Notes: generated from the sequence alone by a model not told the origin. Positions 8,135 through 16,160 are shown, counted from the first letter of the stretch. The stretch is DNA of 33,464 nt from Candidatus Sumerlaeota bacterium (GCA_030613245.1 JAUWMI010000047.1:1-33464); one strand, 5' to 3'. Numbers and translations: made by a program.

Positions 8135-9550
8135 ATGATTCATCGCATTGTCATTCTGATTTGTATGGGCCTTTTCCTGTTTGCGCTGGCGTACGACGCC
8201 TGTGCTGATCAATCAGAGCTGCTGTCAACTGCTGAACCAAATCAGGAGGCGGCATCTTTGGAAGTGGAGCAGGCAGATCATTCCTCCGTGTTTGCCGAAG
8301 TACTCGTTACCCTGATTATCGTGCTCATTGGCGCAAAGCTGGGCGGTGAGCTGATGGAGCGCATCCATCAGCCTGCAGTGTTAGGCGAGTTACTCTTCGG
8401 AGTGATTCTTGGCAATATTGTACTCTTCGGATACCACGGTCTGGAGTATTTAAAGACAGACCTGGTGTTTGAAATCCTCGCGGAAATCGGTGTCATTTTG
8501 TTGCTGTTTGAGGTGGGGCTTGAGACAAACATTCGCGAGATGATGCGCGTAGGCATATCGTCATTGCTCGTGGCGGCCTTGGGCGTGATTGTCCCAATGT
8601 TTTTAGGCTACTGGGTCAGCGTCTGGTTTCTGCCCGAGGCATCGGTTTATGTCCATATCTACATTGGGGCTGTGCTGTGTGCGACAAGCGTGGGGATTAC
8701 GGCGCGCGTCTTGCAGGATTTGGGCAAACTGCAGGCCACTGAGTCGCGGATTATTCTTGGCGCTGCGGTAATCGACGACGTCATGGGTCTCGTGATCCTC
8801 GCAGCAGTGGTAGGCGTCATTGAAGCGGCAAAAACCGGAGGTGAAGGCATTCCTACGCTGGCTATCATTTTCATTATCATAAAGGCGATTCTCTTTTTCG
8901 TGGGCTCCATTGTTATTGGCATGCTGGTTTCGCCCCATCTCTTTCGCATTGCCTCCTATCTGAGGGTCAGGGGAATGTTGCTTATCACGTCGCTCCTGGT
9001 CTGTTTTTTGTTCGCCCTTCTGGCGAAGATTATCGGGCTGGCGTACATCGTAGGGGCTTTTGCTGCCGGGCTGATTATGGAAGATATTCATTACAAAAAC
9101 TTCATGGATCGTGGCGAGCATGGTCTCGAGGAACTCTTGCGGCCCCTTACCATCTTTCTGGTTCCGATATTCTTTGTGTGGATGGGCGTGCGCGTAGACT
9201 TGACGGCGTTTGCCACCATGAACATCCTGGGCTTTGCAGCCATGCTGACCCTTGTCGCCATTGTGGGCAAGCAAGTCTGTTCGCTCGGTGTGCTGGAGAA
9301 AGGGTTGGATCGCATCTCAGTTGGCGTGGGAATGATTCCGCGTGGTGAAGTGGGCCTGATCATCGCGAGTATCGGAACCACGATGATCCTTGGCGGATTA
9401 CCAGTAGTCAATTCCGATACGTTTTCCGCGGCCGTGATTATGGTCATAATTACCACAATGGTGACGCCGCCAGTATTGAAGCACACGTTGGCCGCCGGAG
9501 ACAGACGCAAAGCCAGCCTGCTCGAGCAGCAAGGAAAGAACGACACATAG
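8135..9550 (+). CDS. CPA2-family cation/proton antiporter (KefB/NapA-like membrane domain)
   Basis: A 471-aa protein with a cleavable signal peptide (about residues 1-24, ending DACA before DQ), an acidic linker, and about 12 membrane helices from residue 52. Sequence typical of monovalent cation:proton antiporter-2: GELLFGVILGN (84-94), LLLFEVGLETN (122-132), a crossover helix CATSVGITARVLQDLG (182-197) and the ion-binding double aspartate in AAVIDDVMG (Asp214/Asp215), which suggests an electrogenic exchanger. The late GMIPRGEVGLIIAS motif is also conserved. There is no RCK/TrkA-N domain, so this is the membrane part only. I chose the ATG at 8135 because it begins a good signal peptide; an ATG at 8087 would add 16 residues unlike a leader. 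It follows panC closely and is likely in the same operon. Confidence 0.92.
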   Translation: MIHRIVILICMGLFLFALAYDACADQSELLSTAEPNQEAASLEVEQADHSSVFAEVLVTLIIVLIGAKLGGELMERIHQPAVLGELLFGVILGNIVLFGYHGLEYLKTDLVFEILAEIGVILLLFEVGLETNIREMMRVGISSLLVAALGVIVPMFLGYWVSVWFLPEASVYVHIYIGAVLCATSVGITARVLQDLGKLQATESRIILGAAVIDDVMGLVILAAVVGVIEAAKTGGEGIPTLAIIFIIIKAILFFVGSIVIGMLVSPHLFRIASYLRVRGMLLITSLLVCFLFALLAKIIGLAYIVGAFAAGLIMEDIHYKNFMDRGEHGLEELLRPLTIFLVPIFFVWMGVRVDLTAFATMNILGFAAMLTLVAIVGKQVCSLGVLEKGLDRISVGVGMIPRGEVGLIIASIGTTMILGGLPVVNSDTFSAAVIMVIITTMVTPPVLKHTLAAGDRRKASLLEQQGKNDT

Positions 9551-9560
9551 GGAAAAACTC

Positions 9561-9602
9561 TTCGGCTCTCCATGCGGAGCAGCCGAATTGCCGGATGTTT
9601 TT
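9561..9602 (+). terminator. Possible hairpin terminator after the antiporter gene
   Basis: TTCGGCTCTCC pairs with GGAGCAGCCGAA (one bulged C) around an ATGC loop at 9561-9587, eleven nt after the antiporter stop. The following T5 run is about 10 nt beyond the stem, so intrinsic termination is uncertain; it may instead be a stability hairpin before the phosphatase gene. Confidence 0.4.
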
Positions 9603-9620
9603 CGCTAGAGGCGAGTTCTG

Positions 9621-10112
9621 ATGTTATACAACTTCAGCTTTGTGATTAAGGATCAACTGGCTGGATCAGCATTCCCCGGTTCTTATGGTAAACTCGAGGA
9701 CGCCTTGAACGAAATCAAGACGCAGGGATTCACTGTATTGGTTTCTCTGACCGAAGAGCCATTGCCCCAGCATCTTATTCAGCGCTACGGGTTTGAATAT
9801 CTTCATATTGGGATTCCGAACTTTCACGCACCCAAACTGCCCGAGGCAGATAAATTTGTACAGTTCGTCCAATCGCGCATGGATGAGAACAAGAAGGTGC
9901 TGGTTCACTGTTGGGCTGGTTACGGCCGTACCGGAACCATGCTCGCCTGCTACCTGGTTAGTACAGGTCTTCCTCCGCACAAGGCGATTGAGAGAATTCG
10001 ACGTCTTCGCGCTGGATCAATTGAAACCCACTCCCAGGAACAAGCCGTCTACCACTATTCCGCCTACCTTCACGAAATGGGACGCCTTCCTGAAAACTTG
10101 CAAGACAAATAG
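9621..10112 (+). CDS. DUSP23/VHZ-like dual-specificity phosphatase
   Basis: A 163-aa soluble protein matching the small atypical dual-specificity phosphatase DUSP23 (VHZ) along its whole length. It has an N-terminal NFSFVIKDQLAGSAFPG, VLVSLTEEPLP (residues 39-49), the signature loop HCWAGYGRTG (96-105, nucleophile Cys97, Arg103), LACYLV, and RRLRAGSIETHSQEQAV (127-143). The enzyme class hydrolyses phosphotyrosine or phosphoserine/threonine through a cysteinyl-phosphate. The general-acid position in the IPDF loop (Asp65 in VHZ by my recollection) is Asn67 here (IPNF), so activity may be altered. GAGG lies 9 nt before the ATG. It is separated from the antiporter by 70 bp containing a hairpin and is convergent with anmK. 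Its substrate is unknown. Confidence 0.93.
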   Translation: MLYNFSFVIKDQLAGSAFPGSYGKLEDALNEIKTQGFTVLVSLTEEPLPQHLIQRYGFEYLHIGIPNFHAPKLPEADKFVQFVQSRMDENKKVLVHCWAGYGRTGTMLACYLVSTGLPPHKAIERIRRLRAGSIETHSQEQAVYHYSAYLHEMGRLPENLQDK

Positions 10113-10174
10113 GCGCACAGCAGTGCTGAGCTGTGGCATCGTGCGTCTTGAGTATAGTATGTGCCGGCGTTTTT

Positions 10175-10202
10175 GTAGGGGCGTATTGCTATACGCCCTT
10201 AC
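10175..10202. repeat. GTAGGGGC-type dispersed palindrome, copy 2
   Basis: A nearly perfect inverted repeat GTAGGGGCGTAT-TGCT-ATACGCCCTTAC, located between the convergent phosphatase and anmK genes. Its centre is nearly the same as that of copy 6 at 33292. In this position it could act as a bidirectional transcription-end hairpin, although T-runs are lacking. Confidence 0.85.
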
Positions 10203-10233
10203 CATGTCCTGCGCTGCGGACTCTCTATTTTGG

Positions 10234-11397
10234 CTAGTAGATTTTGCCGAGTAGAACCTGGTGGGAGGCGCCGGTGGCAGAAGGGACGTTTCCCGGGATA
10301 TCGTGTAGCCTCGCCCAGCCGAGCAACGCAAATCCTATTGCCTCTTTTGCATCGCTGTTGATTCCGACGTCTTCGTGCGTAAGTAGCTGAATCTGCTCAG
10401 GCAGGCCGCGCCGCAGCAGTTCCACGAGAAAGGGATTCTGCGCTCCCCCACCTCCGAGAATTACTTCGTCAACCCGCATTCGGGAAAACACAAAATCCCG
10501 GTAGGCGTGAAGGATACTTTCAGCCGTCAGTGCCGTAGCGGTCGTAACCAGGTCCGCATCTGAGATGCGTCGCTCTTTTGCCTGCGCTCTGAGCTGATCA
10601 ACGTAGGCCAGGCCAAAGAGTTCACGGCCTGTGGTTTTTGGCGGCGGCGCTGAAAAATATGGATGTGCGAGCAGGTCTTTCAGCAAGCGTTGATCAACGG
10701 CACCAGATGTAGCAATGTGTGCATCGCGGTCGCACGCTTCGCGTCCGTCAGTCATCCGCACCACAAGCCCATCAATAACCATATTGCCAGGCCCGGTATC
10801 AAAGGCCAGAACATCTGCCAGGGCGCAATTTGCAGGCAAGAGCGTGCAGTTCCCAATTCCACCAATGTTCTGGACGACCCGCCCTTTTGTTTTATCTCTA
10901 AGCAGATGGTAGTCTGCAAAGGTAATGAGCGGCGCACCATTTCCTCCAGCAGCCATGTCGGCTGTGCGAAAATCAGAAACCGTTGGGATGCCAGTCATCT
11001 GGGCAATGATCGAGGCTTCGCCAATTTGAAGCGTTGATGCGGTGTGTTGCTCAGAGGCAGCCATGAGCGGGGGGATGTGATAGACCGTTTGGCCGTGAGA
11101 ACCAATGACGCGGACGTTTGCGGAAGAGATGCTTGCCTGCTTCAAGAGAGCCAGCACGGCATGCGCAAATTCGCGTCCAATCTCAAAGTTCAATTCGCAC
11201 GTGAGACGCAAGGCGCCGGCTTGATCTTCAAAGAGATTGAAAATGCGCTGGCGAAGCGCTGGCGGATAAGGATGGACAAGGAATGCCTTGAGCTCCGCCT
11301 CGACCGAATTATTTGTGGCACGGATCTCCACCAGGGCTGCATCAATGCCATCAACCGATGTTCCAGACATCAATCCTATGATAAGCTCATCATTCAT
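10234..11397 (-). CDS. anmK: Anhydro-N-acetylmuramic acid kinase
   Basis: A 387-aa ASKHA-fold kinase of cell-wall recycling. It converts 1,6-anhydro-MurNAc and ATP to MurNAc-6-phosphate, which implies the cell recovers its own murein. Motifs in order: IGLMSGTSVDGIDAALVEI near the N-terminus, GSHGQTVYHIPP, LQIGEASIIAQMTGIPTVSDF, FRTADMAAGGNGAPL, QNIGGIGNCTLLP, AFDTGPGNMVID, PPPKTTGRELFG and VILGGGGAQNPFL. All are standard AnmK blocks and the length is near the usual 370-390. The start is the ATG at 11397, five residues before IGLMSGTS; a start at 11442 would add 15 residues without a clear ribosome site. A VanY-type carboxypeptidase at 17586 is the only other peptidoglycan gene nearby; no MurQ is visible. 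Confidence 0.96.
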   Translation of the reverse strand: MNDELIIGLMSGTSVDGIDAALVEIRATNNSVEAELKAFLVHPYPPALRQRIFNLFEDQAGALRLTCELNFEIGREFAHAVLALLKQASISSANVRVIGSHGQTVYHIPPLMAASEQHTASTLQIGEASIIAQMTGIPTVSDFRTADMAAGGNGAPLITFADYHLLRDKTKGRVVQNIGGIGNCTLLPANCALADVLAFDTGPGNMVIDGLVVRMTDGREACDRDAHIATSGAVDQRLLKDLLAHPYFSAPPPKTTGRELFGLAYVDQLRAQAKERRISDADLVTTATALTAESILHAYRDFVFSRMRVDEVILGGGGAQNPFLVELLRRGLPEQIQLLTHEDVGINSDAKEAIGFALLGWARLHDIPGNVPSATGASHQVLLGKIY

Positions 11398-11521
11398 GTG
11401 CGTTTGATATGCCTGGCTGTTTCTATCAGCGCCGCCCCACATAGCGACCCGTTGGGGCAGATTATAATCTGTTCCTACAATCCGAGAAACACGATGTATA
11501 TCAGAGAAAAAGCATCATACA

Positions 11522-12520
11522 CTATTTCAGGTCTTTGATTTTCTCAAAACATTCGCCGATGATCTCCCAGACCTTCTCGGGATTGTCGGAGCGGATATAC
11601 GACATGAGGGCGCATCCCTCGAAACTCCACAGCGCCAGATTGCGAATCCCCGCCTCTACTGCAATATCAATTGCAGTGCGCAACTCCTCTTCGCGTCCGG
11701 CAGGCACCTTGAACCCCTGAATCCAGATTTGCCCCTCTAGTTTGGTGCCCTTGCAGAGCTGCGCGACCTTGCGCGAAAAGTGTCCGACGAACTTCCGTAC
11801 TTCCTTCTCACGTCCGTACCAATACGGGTCAGTGCCAAACACGTTGAGCCCGCTGATTGAGGCAAAGGTATCCCAGTGGACCAGCGCGTGTGCGGCATCT
11901 TCCATCGGAAGCAGACACAATGCGTTCTTTTTGCCGAGCGTATGGGTATATACTATCATTTCTTCCAGAAAGTCGCGGATTGACGACTCCTTGAACGCCA
12001 CCACTTCCTCAGTCTCCTCTTTTGGAAATGGTTTTTTAAACTTCGCCTCAAATTTCTGCTGACACACCGCGCAGAGGCATCCCCACGTGTTTTGCCGGCC
12101 ACCCATCCAACTGGGGAGATAGAAATGCGGCTCGTCCCAGAAGAGGCAGTCAGCCCCGGTTTCCACTGCCGCATCAATCCAGTCTTTCATGAAGGCGCGA
12201 AAGTCCGGGTGATTAAGGCACGCCACACCCACAGGTTTCCCGTCTGAGAGCACCTGAAGTGCATGTGGATTGTTCATCACGAAGTCAGAAAACGCCTCGC
12301 CGCCAAATACCTTCCCCACGCCCCAGGGGTCAATGTACACACCAAGGCCAGTGTCGTGGCTTACCTTGACAATTTCCTTCATCGTGCCGCGGTAGAAATG
12401 GAAATCATTCTCACTAAACGTGTGGATTACGTAGTTACAATGGTGATCCACCATATTCTTCATGTCTTGCGCCACGTAGCGAACAATCCGATTGCCAAAA
12501 TAGCTTGCTCCCAGTTTCAT
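11522..12520 (-). CDS. TIM-barrel glycoside-hydrolase-like protein, function unknown
   Basis: A 332-aa protein without a signal peptide. Its alternating hydrophobic strands and helices look like an (alpha/beta)8 barrel. Distinctive points are GVYIDPWGVGKVFGGE (residues 60-75), ADCLFWDEPHFY (123-134, with Asp129/Glu130 at a strand end), a Cys cluster CLCAVCQQKF (148-157) of the kind found after a 'WDEPH' strand in uncharacterised hydrolase-like families, and LALWSFEGC (295-303, Glu301), which may supply a second carboxylate. The paired acids suggest a retaining or inverting glycosidase, but I recognise no named family. A strong AGGAGG lies just upstream of the ATG. Neighbours on the same strand are AnmK (downstream) and the signal-peptidase-like gene (upstream, 96 bp away). 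A carbohydrate role is inference from fold and context only. Confidence 0.75.
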   Translation of the reverse strand: MKLGASYFGNRIVRYVAQDMKNMVDHHCNYVIHTFSENDFHFYRGTMKEIVKVSHDTGLGVYIDPWGVGKVFGGEAFSDFVMNNPHALQVLSDGKPVGVACLNHPDFRAFMKDWIDAAVETGADCLFWDEPHFYLPSWMGGRQNTWGCLCAVCQQKFEAKFKKPFPKEETEEVVAFKESSIRDFLEEMIVYTHTLGKKNALCLLPMEDAAHALVHWDTFASISGLNVFGTDPYWYGREKEVRKFVGHFSRKVAQLCKGTKLEGQIWIQGFKVPAGREEELRTAIDIAVEAGIRNLALWSFEGCALMSYIRSDNPEKVWEIIGECFEKIKDLK

Positions 12521-12616
12521 ATCTCCCTCCTTGAATATGACTGATGTAGTATCATGAGCTCCCGTTGGACTACCAGGACTACGTTGTCTTTAACCATCTC
12601 CCCTTGTCTCAGCTAT

Positions 12617-13723
12617 TTATTGCCCTACTGAAACCAGCTTCGGAAGCAGAAACTTCCGATGCGTTGGCGGATTGTAGACGAAGAGCACCCTGCCGATGAT
12701 TTGTTTCTTTTCCACCAAGCATGCTTCCTTCCAGCCGTAGACAATAATGCCAGGCGCATTTAGACGCGGAGAAGTCCCGCCAAACCCCATAAATCCTGGT
12801 TCATGGGAATGGTGCGTAATGAGAACGAGGTACCGAGCCTCAGGCAAAGGGTCAAATGAAAAATTCTCTGCAATCTGGTCCGTGACCAAGGGGTAAAATG
12901 ATTTGTCTATAGGCTTTCCGTTTACGTAGAAAATGCCATCTTTGCGTTCCACCCTGTCGCCCGGAATGCCCATAATTCGCTCCATACTGTGTCGTTCTCT
13001 GATGAGGTAGACGTCACTGAGGACTCCACCTTTTCGCTCAATCTTGTAGCTGCCGGGATTATAGTAAACGACTTCGCCTTGCCTGGGCTTGCGAAGCCAG
13101 TACGTTACACAATCAACAATCAGCCGATCGCCTTTGCGAATTTCAGGAGCCAGGACATCTTGCGCAATATGCACGAATTTGAACAAAGGGCTAAAGAAGA
13201 ACTGCCCGAACGCAAGGAAAAGGCCGATCGCAAATAAAAGATAGCTGAACGCCGCCAGTGAATTGCGCAGCGACCATAATTGCCCATTGATACGTATCGC
13301 GGTGGCTAACCCGTCATTGTACGAATAAAGAACAAACAGGATGAACGTGCCGAGAATTAAGTTCGAGTAAGGCTTTGTGAGTGTAAGAATCGAAATGGCT
13401 GCCAGCGCACCATATGCCAGAATAAACAACCCTGCCTTTTTGTACTGGTGGTTATAGAGTTGGCCCCCACCAGGCAGGAGCGACAGCCACGCAGCCATCC
13501 ATGGGTAACGATACGGTAGATTCTCTGGAATTGGCGACCGCGCCAGACGAAGCAAGCCATCCCGCACGCGCCAGAAATGCCTCATGACAGTATCTGTGGC
13601 GCCCCAGCGAAATTTCACTGGCCGTTTGACCACCTCTTCGCAATGCTGCAGGATGGTGTCGCACCTCAGGCACCGTTCACGTTCGTCGCGATTATAGAAT
13701 TGGCAAGAGGGACAAACCTTCAA
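12617..13723 (-). CDS. Zinc-ribbon membrane protein with a catalytically dead signal-peptidase-I-like domain
   Basis: A 368-aa protein built from three parts. Residues 4-21 are a four-cysteine zinc ribbon (CPSC-x3-NRD-x4-CLRC). Residues 76-175 hold about four membrane helices beginning with LLPGGGQLYNHQYKKAG, the PGxGQ-type small membrane module. Residues 183-350 follow the S26 signal peptidase fold: APEIRKGDRLIVD (192-204), PRQGEVVYYNPG, RIMGIPGDRVERKDGIFYVNG (249-269) and IIGRVLFVY. The catalytic Ser is replaced by Val190 and the general-base Lys by Glu248; the GDNxxNSxDSR box is also absent. It is therefore unlikely to cleave leaders and may bind or scaffold instead. The only start retaining the zinc ribbon is the TTG at 13723, because an in-frame stop lies three codons upstream. 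It follows the small ORF at 13744 by 20 nt. Confidence 0.85.
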   Translation of the reverse strand: MKVCPSCQFYNRDERERCLRCDTILQHCEEVVKRPVKFRWGATDTVMRHFWRVRDGLLRLARSPIPENLPYRYPWMAAWLSLLPGGGQLYNHQYKKAGLFILAYGALAAISILTLTKPYSNLILGTFILFVLYSYNDGLATAIRINGQLWSLRNSLAAFSYLLFAIGLFLAFGQFFFSPLFKFVHIAQDVLAPEIRKGDRLIVDCVTYWLRKPRQGEVVYYNPGSYKIERKGGVLSDVYLIRERHSMERIMGIPGDRVERKDGIFYVNGKPIDKSFYPLVTDQIAENFSFDPLPEARYLVLITHHSHEPGFMGFGGTSPRLNAPGIIVYGWKEACLVEKKQIIGRVLFVYNPPTHRKFLLPKLVSVGQ

Positions 13724-13743
13724 GATTTTCTACCTATCCCAGG

Positions 13744-13971
13744 CTATGCCCCGGTGAGTTTCTGCTTATCTTTGTCCTTTTCCTTCTCGCTAAGCTTCAC
13801 ACCGGATGGCGGCGCTTCGTCACCCGTGAGCACAGGCTTCACACGGACTGGCCCAATGTTCTCTTCGAACATCTGCTGGTAGTTCTGAACCGTCCGCTTG
13901 CCCAGCTCTTTCATGTCAACAATGATTTCTCCGTTCTTCTTGATAATAATCGTAAATTCTTCCTGTTCCAT
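13744..13971 (-). CDS. Small acidic/lysine-rich hypothetical protein
   Basis: A 75-aa protein starting MEQEEFTIIIKKNGEIIVDM. The first 45 residues look like a small beta-beta-alpha unit (FTIIIKKNGEIIVDM then a helix ending in NYQQMFEEN), loosely reminiscent of the DUF2997-like short proteins, but I do not claim family membership. The tail (SEKEKDKDKQKL) is charged and probably disordered. The ATG at 13971 is preceded at about 10 nt by AAGGA; a GTG at 13980 is too close to that site. Its stop lies 20 nt before the signal-peptidase-like gene, so the two are probably cotranscribed. It could be a partner or regulator of that protein. Confidence 0.65.
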   Translation of the reverse strand: MEQEEFTIIIKKNGEIIVDMKELGKRTVQNYQQMFEENIGPVRVKPVLTGDEAPPSGVKLSEKEKDKDKQKLTGA

Positions 13972-13997
13972 AGGAATCACATCCTTGGAAATAGGTC

Positions 13998-14159
13998 TCA
14001 GGGCATTCGCACCAGGAGATTAGATGTATTCTTACCCGCCATGAGCTTGTTCTGCAAGTCTTTCTTGAACGAAGCTACCAGCGTCTCTATTAGCCTCTCT
14101 GGTATATCTGAGGCAGCGCTCTTTTAGATTAGACGGAAGATATCAGAAATTGATAGACA
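13998..14159 (-). pseudogene. Possible coding remnant upstream of the small ORF
   Basis: One minus-strand frame reads like protein, including DIPERLIETLVASFKKDLQN, but has an in-frame TAA at 14124-14126 and no usable start codon before MAGKNTSNLLVRMP. It ends 26 nt before the small ORF at 13971. It may be a decayed gene end or chance; the evidence is only amino-acid composition and helix-like patterning. Confidence 0.25.
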
Positions 14160-14178
14160 GATAACACACCATTTTTGT

Positions 14179-14201
14179 GTAGGGGCGAGGTTATCTCGCC
14201 C
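14179..14201. repeat. GTAGGGGC-type dispersed palindrome, copy 3 (shorter)
   Basis: GGGCGAG and CTCGCCC pair around GTTAT, with the left outer arm GTAGG intact and the right outer arm degenerate. It lies just after the stop of the ABC permease gene that ends at 14223. Confidence 0.7.
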
Positions 14202-14222
14202 AGAGACGAGGCAACTACGTCC

Positions 14223-15158
14223 TCAGTCTTTCAGGCCTGTTCTGGCAATCCCCTGAATGAAAAACCGCTGCAGGAAAAAGAAGAGTATGATGACGGGAAT
14301 AATAGCGAATGTCGACGCTGCCATGAGAAGATGATATTTTGAGCCGGCCTCTTCAGTGAAGTTCTGGAGGCCGACCATTAACGTGCGCATGTGTGGGCTA
14401 TTTGTAACAATCAACGGCCACAATAGGGAGTTCCAGCTGGCCAGAAAGGTAAAAATTCCGCTGGTAATGAGCACCGGCTTGGAAAGCGGGAGAATAACCA
14501 TTATGAGGTAACGAAACCGCCCCGAGCCGTCAATCTGCGCAGCATCCCACAAATCATCGGGAATTGTCATGAAGAATTGCCGCATAAGAAAAATGCAGAA
14601 CACGCTGGCAAGCCAGGGAACAATCAGGGCTTGATACGTGTTAATCCAGTTGAGAGTCTGGAGAATAATGTAATTGGGTATTAAGAGAACCTGACCTGGC
14701 ACCATCATCATGGCGAGCACAAGATAGAAGAAAAGCCCCTTGCCAATGAAACGCATCTTCGCGAACGCATATGCGGCGAGAGCAGCGGTGGCTAGAGTTC
14801 CGGCTGTTGATGCAACCGCCGTCACGATGCTGACGAAAAAATAGCGTCCAAACGTCAGATCGCCCGGAGGTGCGTTCCATGCATCAAGGAAATTTTGCCA
14901 CCTCCACTCTGTGGGAATCCATGAGGGTGGAAACGCGATGGCTTCTTGCAGACTCTTGAAGGCCGTAATCGCCATCCAGTAGAATGGGAGGATCATGAAG
15001 AGACCGCCAATGACCAGCACGTGGTAGACAATCGCTGAAGTGAGTATCTGCCGCTTCTTTTGCACGATCACCTTATAGCAAACGGTCGCTATGATCGCCG
15101 CATAAATACAAACCAGTAGAATCATCAGATACCCGGAAGATGTGGAGGCTTCATTCAT
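14223..15158 (-). CDS. Carbohydrate ABC transporter permease (CUT1, MalG/LacG-like)
   Basis: A 311-aa inner-membrane permease with six or seven hydrophobic segments. The MalG-type layout is clear: PFYWMAITAFKS after the first helix, a long periplasmic loop with PTEWRWQNFLDAW, and the cytoplasmic EAA-type loop DAAQIDGSGRFRYLIMVILP that docks on the ATPase (Asp replaces the first Glu). It ends with the usual RFFIQGIARTGLKD type tail. It should pair with the permease at 15174 to import a sugar or oligosaccharide. The start is the ATG at 15158 with GAGG 10 nt upstream; a TTG at 15164 is the alternative. The 15-nt gap to the upstream permease means cotranscription. No ATPase or binding protein is in the window. 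Confidence 0.93.
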   Translation of the reverse strand: MNEASTSSGYLMILLVCIYAAIIATVCYKVIVQKKRQILTSAIVYHVLVIGGLFMILPFYWMAITAFKSLQEAIAFPPSWIPTEWRWQNFLDAWNAPPGDLTFGRYFFVSIVTAVASTAGTLATAALAAYAFAKMRFIGKGLFFYLVLAMMMVPGQVLLIPNYIILQTLNWINTYQALIVPWLASVFCIFLMRQFFMTIPDDLWDAAQIDGSGRFRYLIMVILPLSKPVLITSGIFTFLASWNSLLWPLIVTNSPHMRTLMVGLQNFTEEAGSKYHLLMAASTFAIIPVIILFFFLQRFFIQGIARTGLKD

Positions 15159-15173
15159 GCCCAACTTACCTCG

Positions 15174-16160
15174 TTACGCCTCATAGTGAACCCGGCGTCC
15201 GAGAATAACATTCTGGATAATAGTAAGAAGCATAATGATCACAAACAGAATATAGGCAATTGCCGCAGCGTAGCCCAGCAGCCAGAGCCCGCGAAATCCT
15301 TTCTCATAGAGATAGAAGACCATAGTTGATGTCGTATTGTCAGGGCCGCCCGTAGGTGTCATAATTAGAATCGGAACAAACACCTTGAAGGCATTAATCA
15401 TCGAGATAATGAGTAGAAAGAAGGTAACCGGCGACAGAAGAGGAAAGGTAATGTGGCGAAATTTCTGCAACCAGGAAGCCCCATCAATCTCAGCTGCCTC
15501 GTAATAGCTGCGGTCAATATTCTGTAACCCTGCCAGGAAGATGATCATGCAAAAGCCAATATCACGCCATACCGTGGTCAGGATAATCGAGACCATTGCC
15601 AGACTTGGTCCCGCCAGCAATGGCGAGCCAATATCAATTCCTAGTGGAGCGAGCAGCATCTCCACAATACCCCGCGGCTCGCTCAGCCAATTCAGACCGC
15701 CCAGATGCAAGTAGTTCATCAACAGGTGATTTGCCAGGCCGAATTCCCGGTGATAGAAATACTTCCAGACAATTGAAATAGCCACCCAGGTGGTCACAAA
15801 GGGAAGAAAATAGACAGTGCGAAAAATATGCGCACATTTAATCTTCGCGTTTAAGAGCATGGCAATGATTAGCGCCACAACGAGTGTGGTGGGCACACTG
15901 ACAATGACATAGTTGAATGTGTTTAAAAGGGACTTGATGAAGTATTCGTCGCGGAAAGCCCAGAGGTAATTACGCAGCCCAACAAATCTTACCATGTCCA
16001 GGGTGTCAGCACCCTTCCAGTTCGTTAACGACACATATACGGAAAGCACTACTGGGAGAAACCAGAAAACAAGAAGGATAATACCTGCAGGAGCCAGATA
16101 GGCAAAGGCTTCCAGATTTTCTTTAAGGTGTTTCTTTTTGCGGGAGGCCAAATGGTTCAA
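15174..16160 (-). CDS. Carbohydrate ABC transporter permease (CUT1, MalF/UgpA-like)
   Basis: A 328-aa partner permease. A lysine-rich N-terminus precedes helix 1 (AYLAPAGIILLVFWFLP), and LTNWKGA with FVGLRNYLWAFRD is the standard early loop of MalF/UgpA-like subunits. The EAA loop YYEAAEIDGASWLQKFRHIT is intact, followed by the late TPTGGPDNTTSTMVFYLYEK loop characteristic of CUT1 systems. It forms a heterodimer with the 14223 gene. No ATG exists near the N-terminus; the start is taken as the TTG at 16160, with AGGAGG about 13 nt upstream. The gene lies 76 bp after the PHP gene on the same strand. Substrate is unknown; the CUT1 class carries di- and oligosaccharides or glycerol phosphate. Confidence 0.93.
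   Translation of the reverse strand: MNHLASRKKKHLKENLEAFAYLAPAGIILLVFWFLPVVLSVYVSLTNWKGADTLDMVRFVGLRNYLWAFRDEYFIKSLLNTFNYVIVSVPTTLVVALIIAMLLNAKIKCAHIFRTVYFLPFVTTWVAISIVWKYFYHREFGLANHLLMNYLHLGGLNWLSEPRGIVEMLLAPLGIDIGSPLLAGPSLAMVSIILTTVWRDIGFCMIIFLAGLQNIDRSYYEAAEIDGASWLQKFRHITFPLLSPVTFFLLIISMINAFKVFVPILIMTPTGGPDNTTSTMVFYLYEKGFRGLWLLGYAAAIAYILFVIIMLLTIIQNVILGRRVHYEA

Noticed and set aside
8603-9274. A 223-codon minus-strand ORF
   Set aside because: It lies antisense to the antiporter; its His/Lys/Asn-rich composition is a codon shadow of hydrophobic helices.
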